A DNA stretch of 64,000 bases from JAWKOK01 sp963765875 (GCA_963765875.1 CAVXYK010000017.1:372001-436000); one strand, 5' to 3'. Positions 30,737 to 40,812 are shown, numbered from the stretch's first letter. Numbers and translations are program-made. The notes: generated by a model from the sequence alone, not told the origin.

Positions 30737-32062
30737 CTATATCGAGGACGCCGGCGTGGTCGCGCCCGGGCGAATTGAAGTGTGGTTGAGCAGACCGTTA
30801 AGACCATCTGTGCGGTAGACCGTGCGGACGCGTTGCGCTGGATTCATACGCCGGTCCAACCGTTTGAAGAGCGGTTCCAAGAAACGTTCCTCGCCAAATC
30901 CACGCTCGCGTAATGCTAGTTCGGCCATCTCTACAATGCGTTCGAGGAAGTTGGGACTCGGTTGGGGCGCCCGCAAGCCGTGGCGCATGACAAGTCCATG
31001 ATAATCTACCATGATGGACCAGGCATCCTCACCGAAAAGCTCCTGCACGTAGCCCATGATCATCTCGGCGCCTTCGACCAAGCCTAGGCCCAACGCGCAG
31101 GCGGCCATATGCTCCCGCCACGGCTGCTGACAGGCCGGGCGAATCTCAATCGTGCCATAGGCCGGACGCAACCGTGCACTGTTCCACATGTAGTGATCAT
31201 GAAAGAGAAAGGCGTCATAATCAACGCCATTTTCCCGTAGGTACTCGACGAAGCTGAGTGACCCCGGCACGATCTTGCCGTCATCGCGGCGAATCAGATA
31301 GGTGGTCTGGGACATCATCTCGACGTAGTCGGCCATATCGATGATGGGCCGTATCAGCATGCCGTGACGATGTTCCTGGGCATAGATGGAGGCCATCTGC
31401 CCTTCGCGTGCGCTGCAGAACGGGCTCATGCGCCCGTTGTAGACCGGCGAGTTGGCACAGAGCGCAATGATCACCGGCGCCATCAGATTGCCGAAATTGA
31501 GCATCGGCACCATCTCGTCCCTGGTTAAAGAGACCTGCACCTGGTCGCTTGCGGTGACGGTGTACCAAAGCCACTGCGCTCCCATGGAACGATAAAGGCT
31601 GAGGTAGCGCTCCTTGGGGGCCATGATACGCAACGTGGCCGGCGAGACCGGTTGGATTCCATAGGCCAGCACTCGCCACCCAAAACGATTGGCCGCCAAG
31701 ACCAGGCGGCGCACCGCTTGCTCTAGAATCAGCTTGGCCTCACACAGGTCGGCGCACGGCCGTGTGTTTAGCTCAACCGTGCCCAGCCCGACTTCCAGCG
31801 CAAACGTATAATCATCGCCCTTCAGCGTGACGATGAAATCTCGATGGCCGGGTCGGCCCGGCTCATACTTGGGCCGCAGATCGCCGTCGGCCATCAACGT
31901 CTCCCAGAGCCGGCGCACGTCGGCAGCCTCGCCCTGGGGCGTCACAACCGGGAATTCGGCCTCGCGTCCAACGGTTCGTGCGCCAGGACGAGAGAGGGGG
32001 AAGCCCCAGCTAAACTGGTCGGCCAATGATTGGTAGATCGGCTGAAGCGAATCAGCGCTCAT
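30737..32062 (-). CDS. Glutamate-cysteine ligase family 2 (GCS2) protein
   Basis: 441 residues. Family signatures: TVGREAEFPVV near the N-terminus, FALEVGLGTVELNTRPC, MSPFCSAREGQ and IEIRPACQQPWREHMAACAL. GCS2 enzymes ligate glutamate and cysteine or related amines; the true substrate here is unknown and no gshB or ergothioneine genes are adjacent. The start at 32062 is chosen because its ATG overlaps the stop of the upstream HAD gene as ATGA, implying translational coupling. Confidence 0.87.
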   Translation of the reverse strand: MSADSLQPIYQSLADQFSWGFPLSRPGARTVGREAEFPVVTPQGEAADVRRLWETLMADGDLRPKYEPGRPGHRDFIVTLKGDDYTFALEVGLGTVELNTRPCADLCEAKLILEQAVRRLVLAANRFGWRVLAYGIQPVSPATLRIMAPKERYLSLYRSMGAQWLWYTVTASDQVQVSLTRDEMVPMLNFGNLMAPVIIALCANSPVYNGRMSPFCSAREGQMASIYAQEHRHGMLIRPIIDMADYVEMMSQTTYLIRRDDGKIVPGSLSFVEYLRENGVDYDAFLFHDHYMWNSARLRPAYGTIEIRPACQQPWREHMAACALGLGLVEGAEMIMGYVQELFGEDAWSIMVDYHGLVMRHGLRAPQPSPNFLERIVEMAELALRERGFGEERFLEPLFKRLDRRMNPAQRVRTVYRTDGLNGLLNHTSIRPGATTPASSI

Positions 32063-32829
32063 CGCAGACGCCTGATTAGACCGGGGAGTTGTTCGTAGTT
32101 GGTGCAAATTCCATGAGCCTGCGTCTCTTCACTGCCGCGGTCAATGATGCCCGTAAACAGAATCGAGCGCATGCCCATGGAGATTGGGCCTTCCACGTCG
32201 TTGCTCTCTCGATCACCGATATGAACGATCTCGTGGGGATAGACATCCAGACCGATAATCGCCTGGCGAAAGACCTCGGTCGATGGTTTCGACGCGCGAA
32301 TTTCGTCAGAAAAGATGAAGTAGCTGAAATATTGCAGCAGGCCCTGCTGTTGGAGCAGATGACGCAATCCACGACCGTGGGTATGAATCGTATCGGAGAT
32401 GATGCCCAGCGTGTACTCTTGGGCAAGCTGGGGAAGCACCCGGTGAACGCCTGATGCAAAGTCGGGAGCGATACGGATTTCCATGGCCTCGATCTCGCGC
32501 ACCAACTCATCTACCTCGCGCACGATCTTGGCGTAGTGGCCCGGTTCCGGTTGCAACTCCAACGCTTCATAAGCATAGTAGAGACGCGTGGTTACACTGG
32601 GTGTACGATGCTCGTTGTGCCAGTCTTCGCTGAAGCGATGGTTGGCACTCTTGTAGGCGTCTCGGGCCTGCGCCTCCGTAATATCTGGATGATGGCACAT
32701 GACATGTTCAGAAAAGAGCTGCATGCGCGCCTCCGCCTTGCCCGGTAGGCCCAGCGCAGCGCGCTTGGGTTCATCCGAATCGTCAATGGCGATGGTGTCC
32801 CAGAAGTCAAACGTGATGGCAGTGATCAT
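32059..32829 (-). CDS. HAD-family hydrolase
   Basis: 256 residues from ATG 32829 (six further upstream codons are possible). Motif I reads ITFDFWDTIA, motif II IISDTIH, a Lys in IRASKPSTEVF, and motif IV IGDRESNDVEG, so the phosphatase core is complete. The C1-type helical cap lies between residues about 20 and 130. Substrate unknown. It forms a coupled pair with the GCS2 ligase through an ATGA overlap. Confidence 0.88.
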   Translation of the reverse strand: MITAITFDFWDTIAIDDSDEPKRAALGLPGKAEARMQLFSEHVMCHHPDITEAQARDAYKSANHRFSEDWHNEHRTPSVTTRLYYAYEALELQPEPGHYAKIVREVDELVREIEAMEIRIAPDFASGVHRVLPQLAQEYTLGIISDTIHTHGRGLRHLLQQQGLLQYFSYFIFSDEIRASKPSTEVFRQAIIGLDVYPHEIVHIGDRESNDVEGPISMGMRSILFTGIIDRGSEETQAHGICTNYEQLPGLIRRLR

Positions 32830-32976
32830 AGTCAGCAAGGGCTGCACTTGGGCTAATGGAAAAGAAAAATGTACTCTGCGACATCATAGCACAGGTGAAT
32901 TCGCACAGGTAAAATGATCGACAAATATGGTACCATGATTGGGTCTACACGCCACCACAATTGGGACACTGCCGAG

Positions 32977-33495
32977 ATGACAACTGCACTCCTCACACCC
33001 GCAGATCTGCAAACGCTCATCAATGAGCAAGGACTCCAAGCACGGCTAATCAGCGACATCGGCGACACGCCGACAGTGCCGGCGGCGGCGGAGGCATTGG
33101 GCGTCGAGACAGAGCAGATCATCAAGACGCTGCTCTTTCTGATCGAGCGACCGGGCGAGCCCGAGCGCATCGCTAAACCGGTGGTGGTCATCAGCAACGG
33201 TGAGAGCCGCGTGGACAAGCGCTCGCTGGCCGACCACTTTGGCGTGGGCAAAAAGCGCGTGAAACTCGCCCCCGCCGAGGTGGTACTCGACTTGCTGGGC
33301 TATCCGGCAGGCGGTGTTCCCCCCATCGGCCATCGCACCAAGCTGCCGGTGATCTTGGACGCGTCCATACTGGACACAGCCGAACACACCGGCAAACCAC
33401 TCTACGGCGGCGGCGGAGATGATCGAACAATGATGGAGATCGGTGTGGAGGAACTACAGAAGATCACACAAGGATTGGTGATGCCAATCAGCTGA
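32977..33495 (+). CDS. YbaK/ProX-family aminoacyl-tRNA deacylase
   Basis: 172 residues from ATG 32977; the open frame reaches 32914, so a longer form is possible. It has the YbaK/EbsC fold signature: TVPAAAEALGVETEQIIKTL, VVVISNGESRVDKRSLADHF, GYPAGGVPPIGH and a C-terminal GGGGDDRTMMEIG. Family members hydrolyse mischarged tRNAs such as Cys- or Ala-tRNA(Pro). Divergent from the HAD gene. Confidence 0.88.
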   Translation: MTTALLTPADLQTLINEQGLQARLISDIGDTPTVPAAAEALGVETEQIIKTLLFLIERPGEPERIAKPVVVISNGESRVDKRSLADHFGVGKKRVKLAPAEVVLDLLGYPAGGVPPIGHRTKLPVILDASILDTAEHTGKPLYGGGGDDRTMMEIGVEELQKITQGLVMPIS

Positions 33496-33601
33496 AGAGA
33501 TTTCTAAAGATAAGTCTGAAGCGTCCGAGGGACTCCAGACTTATCTGTGTCTATCCTTATTCATCAGTGGAAATCTGTGACAAAGCACTTCAAGCCATCG
33601 C

Positions 33602-34405
33602 CTACTCGTGGACAATGACCAGCGTGCCGGGATCCTCGTCCGTGGGACGCTGCCAGACCCGCTCACCGGCCCACGTGGGTCCGGCCCAGTCAAAGAGCCA
33701 CTTGGCATCGGAATTCGTCATGTTGATGCAACCGTGGCTCATCGGATTGCCGAAGTTATCGTGCCAATAGGTACCGTGGAATCCGTAGTCTTCGTAGAAA
33801 TATTGCACCCACTCAACATTGGGCAAAGAGTAGGCGTTGCCCAGCGCCGGGTCGCCGCCAGACATGGTCTGCGAGCGAACTTTGACCCGAATGCGAAATT
33901 CGCCGGTTACTGTGGGTGTACGAGGCAGCCCGGAAGAGATGATGAAGGCGCGTGTCGGCACGCCGGATTCATAGGCGAACAACATCTGTTCTGAGAGATC
34001 AACCCGGATCCATTTGTCCTCGTCGGGCATCTCAAAATCGGGCATAAACTTATCGGTGACAGGGATAAACGCAGTCGTACGCGTGTTCACATCATCAATT
34101 ACAGGGCGCTTGATTACCGGGCCAACCATTGGCCGGCTGAAGGGCAACGGCGGCACGGCGGGCGGGCGATAGAAGGGAATGGTTACCGCCTCCTGGACCT
34201 GCTCTGTGACAGGTGAATTGACAACGGTGGAGGCCGGCAATTCCGTCTGCGACGGCTCGTTTGCCTGGCTCACCGACGGAAGGGCCAGCAACAACAGAAC
34301 CGCCGCAACGCTTGCAACAGCAAACCCAACGGCGGTCTTTAGATAATTCATACAAACGCGATCCACCGATCTTCGCGGATGGGCAAGCTCTGATAGGGTC
34401 GACAT
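33602..34405 (-). CDS. Secreted L,D-transpeptidase (YkuD)
   Basis: 267 residues from ATG 34405 (ATG 34351 is an alternative closer to the signal peptide). Signal sequence VGFAVASVAAVLLLLALPS, a Pro-rich linker, then the YkuD domain with catalytic HGCINM in NPMSHGCINMTNSD and an upstream HGTYWH. It would crosslink peptidoglycan or attach proteins to it outside the membrane. A second YkuD gene lies on the far side of xylB. Confidence 0.92.
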   Translation of the reverse strand: MSTLSELAHPRRSVDRVCMNYLKTAVGFAVASVAAVLLLLALPSVSQANEPSQTELPASTVVNSPVTEQVQEAVTIPFYRPPAVPPLPFSRPMVGPVIKRPVIDDVNTRTTAFIPVTDKFMPDFEMPDEDKWIRVDLSEQMLFAYESGVPTRAFIISSGLPRTPTVTGEFRIRVKVRSQTMSGGDPALGNAYSLPNVEWVQYFYEDYGFHGTYWHDNFGNPMSHGCINMTNSDAKWLFDWAGPTWAGERVWQRPTDEDPGTLVIVHE

Positions 34406-34578
34406 ATCCGCGGCCTCTCTTCCAGAACACAGACTGGACATAGTTGTGATAAAGTGAACGTTGATAGTTTATATATTTCCACAGATTCTACCAAATTCTG
34501 TGTGCTTGCTTACGCATTTTGTCTACAAACCGTAAAAAACCAACAATATAGCGCAATCAAAGCAAAGCGAGGTTGATT

Positions 34579-36076
34579 ATGCCCTACTTTATTGGAATCG
34601 ACTCATCGACGACAGCCACGAAGGCCCTGCTCATGGATGACCAGGGAAGCGTGATCAGCGTGGCCGCGGCTGAATATGCGTTTGAAACACCTCAGCCGCT
34701 CTGGAGCGAACAGGATCCACAGCTCTGGTGGAACGGCGCAGTTGAGAGCATTCGCGGCGTTCTCGCCGAAAGCGGCATTGATCCTGCCGAGGTCGCCGGT
34801 CTCGGCCTGACCGGCCAGATGCATGGCCTGGTATTGCTGGATGGCGACGGCAACGTACTACGTCCGTCGATCCTTTGGAACGATCAGCGAACCGCATCCC
34901 AGTGCGATACCATCCGTGAACGCGTGGGACTCCAGCGGCTCATCGAGATCACCGGCAATGACGCCCTGACCGGCTTCACAGCGCCCAAGATCCTCTGGGT
35001 CGCAGAGAACGAACCGGATGTCTACGCCAAGGTCAAGCATATTCTGCTGCCCAAAGACTACCTGCGCTACAAGCTCACCGGCGTTATGGCCACTGACAAA
35101 GCAGGCGCCGGCGGCACGTTGCTCATCGATCTGGAGCGCCGCGATTGGTCGCTGGAAATCCTTGAGAAACTGGACATCGATCCGGCCTGGATGCCGCCGA
35201 CCCATGAAGGTCCGCAGATCACGGGTACGCTCACAGAAGAAGCCGCGAATGCAACAGGCTTGCCTACCGGTATGCCTGTGATGGCCGGAGGCGGCGACCA
35301 AGCGGCCGGGGCCGTGGGCGTCGGCGCGGTCAAGGAAGGCATTGTGGCGCTAACGCTGGGCACGTCCGGCGTAGTCTTTGCCAGCGCTGACAAGCCGTTC
35401 ATCGAGCCGGATGGACATCTGCATGCCTTCCCCCACTCGGTTCCGGGACGCTGGCACCTGATGGGCGTCATGCTCTCGGCCGCAGGCAGCCTCCGTTGGT
35501 ACCGTGATACCGTGGCGCCGGGCATGGGTTTTGACGAATTGCTGGCGCCGGCTGTCGATGTGCCCATCGGTAGCGAGGGATTGGTCTTCATGCCTTATCT
35601 CACGGGCGAGCGTACGCCCCACCCCGATCCGCTAGCCCGTGGCTCGTTTGTCGGTCTGACGGTGCGCCATTCCCTGCCGCATATGACCCGCTCAGTGATC
35701 GAGGGCGTGGCATTTGGCCTGCGCGACAGCTTCGAGTTGATGAAAGGTGCGGGTCTGTCAGAGATCAAACAGGTGCGCGTCTCCGGCGGCGGCGCCCGCA
35801 GTCCGCTCTGGCGTCAGATCCTGGCCGATGTCTTCGACAGCGAGCTTGTCACCGTGAACACGACCGAGGGCGCCGCCTATGGCGCGGCACTGCTTAGCGG
35901 GCGTGGGAGCCGGTGTATGGCCGGACGTAGAGACGGCCTGCGACAGCGTCATCGAGATCACCGGGCGTACGGTGCCCAATGCCGACGCTGTGGCCAAGTA
36001 TGAGCCGGTCTACCAGATCTACAACAGTCTCTATCCCACACTCAAGTCGACCTTTGACGCGCTGGCCAAAGTCTAG
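34579..36076 (+). CDS. xylB: Xylulokinase (FGGY family), one frameshift near the 3' end
   Basis: Phosphorylates D-xylulose with ATP. It starts at ATG 34579 (PYFIGIDSSTTATKALLMD). FGGY features: GLTGQMHGLVLLD, ILWNDQRTASQ, the adenosine-binding TLGTSGVVFAS, YLTGERTPHPDP and VRVSGGGARSPLW. The frame breaks near 35900 in GAAYGAALL; removing one base joins AGVGAGVWPDVETACDS and the natural C-terminus ending TFDALAKV. Corrected length 498. No xylose isomerase or transporter is nearby. A strong terminator follows. Confidence 0.92.
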
Positions 36077-36089
36077 CCGTCCGCGATAT

Positions 36090-36149
36090 GCAAAAAGCCA
36101 ACAAAGAAGGGGGCTCGCATGCGGGCCCCCTTCTTTGTTGGCTTTTTGC
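36090..36149. terminator. Long intrinsic terminator between xylB and a convergent gene
   Basis: A 25-bp perfect inverted repeat (36090-36114 with 36125-36149) flanked by A5/T5 runs serves both convergent genes. Confidence 0.88.
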
Positions 36150-36156
36150 TAAAGAT

Positions 36157-37266
36157 CTATTCGACGACCACCACTTCCGTGCCGTAGTCTGCCCACTTAA
36201 AAAGGATCTCGGCTTCTTCCGGTCGCATGTTGACACAGCCATGGCTGGCAGGCGAGCCAAAATTCGTATGCCAGTATGCGCCATGGATAGCATAGCCGCT
36301 GTAGAAATACATAACCCAGGGCACATTAGGCAGATCGTAGTCATCGCCCCACATGTGCTGAGCCTCATACTTTGTGCCGACCGCATACTTGCCGAGAACC
36401 GTGGGCGTGGCAGCCTTGCCTGTGCTGACGGTGGTGTGCATCACCCGTAGATCACCTTGATAGGCGCTCAACGTCTGGTCACTGAGATCGACCTCAATCC
36501 AGCGTTTCCCATCAACAGGCGCGCCGGCAACCGCAATCGTCTTCTCCGTCCCCCCTGAAGGAGGAACCCTTAGCCGCTGACCGATGAAGACGAAATTCGC
36601 ATTAGGCAGGCCATTGGCGACCAGCAGTTCCTCGGTCGTCGTGTTGTAGTATTCTGCGATCTCAGAAAGCGAGTCGCCCACACGCACGACATGGATGGCA
36701 TTGGCGGGCTGCGGCTCAGCAAACCCCTCAGCCGGCCACTCAGCGATGACGGGCTCAACCCTCGCCGTGACACGCAGTTGCTGACCAACCCAGACGTGCT
36801 GAGGGTTGCCAAGGCCGTTGAGTCGCATGATGTCATCAAGTGACATATCAAAACTGTGCGCGATGACCGACAACGAATCCCCACGCTCCACCGTGTAATA
36901 GCCGTTGCTTGCCGGCAGCTGCCCGCTCTCGGCACGCACGCCGTAGGGGTTGGCAATGCGAGAACCGGGCAGAATCAAGCGCTGTCCCAGCACGATTATA
37001 TTGGCGTCAGCGATGTTGTTGACAGCGATAAGTTCGTCGACGCCGACGTTGTAGCGTATTGCGATATCCGCCAACCGCTCGCCACGACCGACGACATGGA
37101 AATCGTCGTAGTTGTAGTTTTCATTGGCCCGCGCAATGCTTGGGGTCAACAGTCCGATGACGATTAGCGATGCAACCAGACATTGAACAAGAAGAACAGG
37201 CCGGCTGGAGCCGACGATACTCATGTTCTGGATCATTGCGGAGATACGACTAGATTTTGCAGACAT
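36157..37266 (-). CDS. Secreted LysM-domain L,D-transpeptidase
   Basis: 369 residues from ATG 37266, preceded by AAGGGTGAAAGAG; the longer open frame upstream lacks such a site. Signal/anchor segment VLLVQCLVASLIVIGLLTPS, then three LysM repeats (starting FHVVGRGERLADIAIRYN, YYTVERGDSLSVIAHSF and IHVVRVGDSLSEIAEYY) and a C-terminal YkuD domain with ASHGCVNMRPEEAE. LysM should hold the enzyme on peptidoglycan. Its YkuD domain is similar in style to the one at 33.6-34.4 kb. Confidence 0.94.
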   Translation of the reverse strand: MSAKSSRISAMIQNMSIVGSSRPVLLVQCLVASLIVIGLLTPSIARANENYNYDDFHVVGRGERLADIAIRYNVGVDELIAVNNIADANIIVLGQRLILPGSRIANPYGVRAESGQLPASNGYYTVERGDSLSVIAHSFDMSLDDIMRLNGLGNPQHVWVGQQLRVTARVEPVIAEWPAEGFAEPQPANAIHVVRVGDSLSEIAEYYNTTTEELLVANGLPNANFVFIGQRLRVPPSGGTEKTIAVAGAPVDGKRWIEVDLSDQTLSAYQGDLRVMHTTVSTGKAATPTVLGKYAVGTKYEAQHMWGDDYDLPNVPWVMYFYSGYAIHGAYWHTNFGSPASHGCVNMRPEEAEILFKWADYGTEVVVVE

Positions 37267-37636
37267 CTCTTTCACCCTTCCCTTCCGGGCCTTTGGTCGA
37301 TCCTGGCATATATCTTCTGAGGCCCGGAATTTCGACACCGATAGTTGAGTCGGTTCGTCGTCAACGTTGGACAGGAAGCTGATAGCCGAATCCGCAAATC
37401 CCGTCAACAACTGCGGTGCGTCAAGGATAGCCAAAACAGAGCCGTCATTGACGCGCCAAAACCGTAGAGTAAATCTGGGGGGTGCCGTCACAACTCCGTC
37501 GGTGAAAGTCTTTTTGATATTGTCGTCGGCAGGGATGCGCTGAGGATATTCGCGTGCGCTCCTGCCGACATGATACAGGTTGGAAACTCAGGTTGCGACG
37601 ATGCATTGACAACAGATGTCTGCCTGATTTTACCAG

Positions 37637-37717
37637 TAGGTCGGGTGGGATTCGAACCCACATGGGTCTCCCCAGTGGATTTTAAGTCCACCGCGTCTGC
37701 CATTCCGCCACCGACCC
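37637..37717 (-). tRNA. tRNA-Leu(TAA)
   Basis: 81 nt on the minus strand folding as a class II tRNA: acceptor GGGTCGG paired with CCGACCT (one G-U), D stem GCG/CGC, anticodon stem GTGGA/TCCAC with loop CTTAAAA (anticodon TAA), a short variable arm with a 4-bp stem, and T arm GTGGG-TTCGAAT-CCCAC. CCA is not encoded. Confidence 0.95.
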
Positions 37718-37856
37718 ACATCAACCTATTCCTATTCTATGTCGTTAAGGGAGGAGAGTCAACTCTTTTGAAATCGAACGCGAACTAGATGGCGATTTCG
37801 CGATAGCAGCGTGCTGATCTAATTGTGGCGTGCGACGCACTGCCCAGTCAAAACGG

Positions 37857-38052
37857 GCTCTCTGGGCGGGTGCATATCATAGTCGGAGCGGGTTTGCCTC
37901 ACCCTGCCGGGACGCCTCAAACGCCCAGCGGTCCCTCTCAAAAAATTGGAGAAAGACGCGTAGCCACTCGCAATTCTATGAGGCCTACGAGGCGAAGCAG
38001 GGTGAGGCGTTCGCGCCATGTGCCCCGAATCTGAAATGCACCCTCTCAGAGC
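37857..38052. repeat. MITE-like 196-bp element with imperfect terminal inverted repeats
   Basis: The left end reads GCTCTCTGGGCGGGTGCATA and the complement of the right end GCTCTGAGAGGGTGCATTTC; similarity continues inward (TCGG.GC, then GCCTCACCCTGC on both arms) for roughly 50 bp. No gene or transposase lies inside. No target-site duplication was clear. Confidence 0.55.
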
Positions 38053-38275
38053 AATTATGGGGCACGGCGGCAAATGAAATCACCGCCTCCTAATTGATTC
38101 GGTGGCGGTCGATCCCACAAAACCCAGATCAGCCCAGGTGCTTTCATATGCGCGTCACATGCTACTGCCTTGACTACAAATATGGTTTCTGATAGGGTCA
38201 GAAACCATACACATCTGAAGGCAAGCGCCCATCACCATCGCAACGATTCTTCCAACCTAAAACAGGAATTCAAAC

Positions 38276-39037
38276 GTGACCAATCGACACATGCCAGATT
38301 TTCCGCCGGAACTACGGGTCTTTGCCCAGCATCGAACCATCCGCTTCTACAAGCAGGATCCCTTGGACGACGGCCATCTCGATCTCATCATCGAGGCCGG
38401 CCGGCGTGCACCCACCGATGCCCAGGGGCACATGTACAGCGTGATACGAATCACCGACGCGGATCTACGCGACGACCTGGCAACGCTCTGCGGCGGGCAA
38501 CAGCAAATCCGAGACGCCGCCGAGTTCTTCGTCTTCTGCCTAGATGTCTATCGGCTGCGCAAGCTGATCGAACACCGAGGCGGCCAGTGGGGCATGGAGG
38601 CGCGCATCGCGCTGCTTTACGGAACCAGTGACGCCACCATGGTTGCCCAGAACATGATGATTGCCGCCGAGGAACTCGGCTATGGCACCTGTTACATCGG
38701 CGCCATCCAAAACCGCGTTGATGAAGTGGCCCGCCGTCTGGATCTGCCGCCCGGCGTGCTACCGCTCTACGGTCTCTGCGTCGGCGTCATCGATGGCGAA
38801 CAGATGCCGGATCTACGACCACGGATTCCCCGGGATCTCTGCTTTTTTGAAAATCGCTACAACGCCGAGTTTAGCGAGGCCGAGCTTGAGTCCGGCTACG
38901 AATCCATGAGTGTAAAACGGGATTGGTACGAGAGCATTGGTCGCTACTTTGCCACCGGCGGCACCATGGAAGCGCGTGAGCCGATCATGGCGAGAGCCTG
39001 GGAACAGCAGCATCTCGTACCCAAAAAGATCGAATGA
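38276..39037 (+). CDS. Nitroreductase-family flavoprotein (NfsA/FRP type)
   Basis: 253 residues, probably from GTG 38276 behind AGGAA (ATG 38291 possible). FMN-contacting motifs: QHRTIRFYKQDPLDD, AGRRAPTDAQGHMYSV and AAEELGYGTCYIGAIQN. The long C-terminal tail (SVKRDWYESIGRYF) matches the NfsA/flavin reductase P subgroup, which uses NADPH to reduce nitroaromatics, quinones or flavins. Physiological substrate unknown. It ends 12 bp before rqcH, likely co-transcribed. Confidence 0.9.
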   Translation: MTNRHMPDFPPELRVFAQHRTIRFYKQDPLDDGHLDLIIEAGRRAPTDAQGHMYSVIRITDADLRDDLATLCGGQQQIRDAAEFFVFCLDVYRLRKLIEHRGGQWGMEARIALLYGTSDATMVAQNMMIAAEELGYGTCYIGAIQNRVDEVARRLDLPPGVLPLYGLCVGVIDGEQMPDLRPRIPRDLCFFENRYNAEFSEAELESGYESMSVKRDWYESIGRYFATGGTMEAREPIMARAWEQQHLVPKKIE

Positions 39038-39049
39038 GGCGTAGATAAT

Positions 39050-40780
39050 ATGCATTTTGATGCCCTAACGCTGGTCTGCATCACCCAAGAACTGCAAGAG
39101 ACAGTCGCCGGCGGGCGCGTGCAACAGGTCATGCTGGTTGACGACTTCAGCATAGGGCTGGAAATCTACGCGAACCGACAACGACACTATCTGCAGATCT
39201 CAGCTCAGCCGACCGAGAGTCGTATCTTCCTGAGCAGCCGCAAGCTGCGCAGAGGCGCGGACCAACAGTCACCGCTGCTGTTGCTGCTACGTAAGTATGT
39301 GCGCGGCAGCAGGGTCGCTTCTGTCAGGCAACCCGATCCGCTGGAGCGCGTGCTACGCATCGAATTGGATCATCCTGAACAAGGCCTGACCACCCTACTG
39401 GCTGAGCCGATGGGTCGCAGCGCCAACCTAATTCTGCTGGGCCCGGAAGATCGAGTCCTGGAGAGCGTGCGGCGTGTCCATGCCCACGAAGGACGCACTG
39501 TCCTACCCAATCAGCCCTACACAGCACCGCCTCGTCAACAGAAGCTGCCGCCATTCGATGATGGCAGCCCAGATTACTATGCGCAGTTCTCTCAAATCAC
39601 TCAATCTGATGATCTGCTTTGGAAGGCGCTCGTGCGCGAGGTCGCAGGCGTCAGCCCAAGCCAGGCACGGGAAGTCGCCTGGCGGGCCACAGGTCGTGCC
39701 CAGGCCAAGGCATCTGAAGCCAACCTGCTGGCCGTTATGCAGTCGCTCCAAGAACTGTGGGCGTCCTTGACGTCAGGCCAATGGGAGCCGGGCGTCTGGG
39801 TTGAGGATGGGCGTGTAGTCGGGTTCTCGGCCTACCCGGCCCACTTCCGGGGCCGTTTTGAGCCGACGCAGAGCATGAGCAACGCTGTCGAGCAATACTT
39901 CGATGCCAAGCAGGCGGGCGATGCAGACGCCTACGCCGCCCAGCGCAAGGAGATTGCGGTGCTGTTGCGCCGAGCCGTCAAGCGAGTGGATCGGCGCATC
40001 GATGCATTAGCCACCGATGTACCCGAACCGGGCGAGGTCGATCGAATTCGCAGTCAGGCCGAATGGTTGCTGGCCATGAGCAGCCAAATCGAGCCGGGAC
40101 AGCAGATGCTGGAAGTCGATCTAGGCGATGAAGTGATGCAGATTCCGTTGGATGCCGAACGCACGCCGGTCGAACAGGCTGAGCGCTATTTTCAGCGTGC
40201 GCGCAAGTTGGAGCGCGCCACCAAGTTTGCCCCCAAACGACGCGCCAAGCTGAGGAGCGATCGGGAGTACCTGGACCAACTCGAGATCGATTTGTCCATG
40301 GCGGAAAGCCAGCCCGAGATCGTGGGCGTACGCGAGGAATTACGCGCCATGAAGCTACTCTCGGCCCAGCAACAGCGGGGCAAGAAACAGCGATCAGCGC
40401 CTGCAGGCCGGCCGCTTCGGTTTGACAGCCGGCAAGGTTTCGAAATCCTCGTCGGCAAGAATGCGCGACAGAATGAGAAGATCACCTTCGGTACGGCCCA
40501 CGGCGATGACTTCTGGCTTCATATCCGGGGAATGCCCGGCGCGCATGTTGTGGTGCGCCGTCGCGGCAACGACGTCGACGAGGCGACGCTGGAGGAGGCG
40601 GCCCAACTGGCCGCCTACTATTCCAAAGCGCGCGGGGAGCGCAGCGCCGAGGTCATGGTCACGCGCCGACGATCGGTCAACCGCATTGCCGGGGGACGAC
40701 CGGGCCAAGTGTCAGTCCGAAACGAAAAGACAATTATCGTGCCTGCAGTTCTGCCGGAGACCGTGAGCAAAGTCGAGTGA
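39050..40780 (+). CDS. rqcH: RqcH/NFACT-family ribosome quality control protein
   Basis: 576 residues, intact. NFACT-N domain (MHFDALTLVCITQELQ; LAEPMGRSANLILL), a helix-hairpin/coiled-coil middle, and NFACT-R domain (GFEILVGKNARQNEKITFG; DDFWLHIRGMPGAHVVVR). Bacterial RqcH recruits tRNA-Ala to stalled 50S subunits and adds C-terminal alanine tails recognised by ClpXP; clpP and clpX are also in this window, about 15 kb away. Older databases call it fibronectin-binding protein. Confidence 0.93.
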   Translation: MHFDALTLVCITQELQETVAGGRVQQVMLVDDFSIGLEIYANRQRHYLQISAQPTESRIFLSSRKLRRGADQQSPLLLLLRKYVRGSRVASVRQPDPLERVLRIELDHPEQGLTTLLAEPMGRSANLILLGPEDRVLESVRRVHAHEGRTVLPNQPYTAPPRQQKLPPFDDGSPDYYAQFSQITQSDDLLWKALVREVAGVSPSQAREVAWRATGRAQAKASEANLLAVMQSLQELWASLTSGQWEPGVWVEDGRVVGFSAYPAHFRGRFEPTQSMSNAVEQYFDAKQAGDADAYAAQRKEIAVLLRRAVKRVDRRIDALATDVPEPGEVDRIRSQAEWLLAMSSQIEPGQQMLEVDLGDEVMQIPLDAERTPVEQAERYFQRARKLERATKFAPKRRAKLRSDREYLDQLEIDLSMAESQPEIVGVREELRAMKLLSAQQQRGKKQRSAPAGRPLRFDSRQGFEILVGKNARQNEKITFGTAHGDDFWLHIRGMPGAHVVVRRRGNDVDEATLEEAAQLAAYYSKARGERSAEVMVTRRRSVNRIAGGRPGQVSVRNEKTIIVPAVLPETVSKVE

Positions 40781-40812
40781 AGTTGGGGCAACAAGGTTCG
40801 TCCTTTTGAGCC

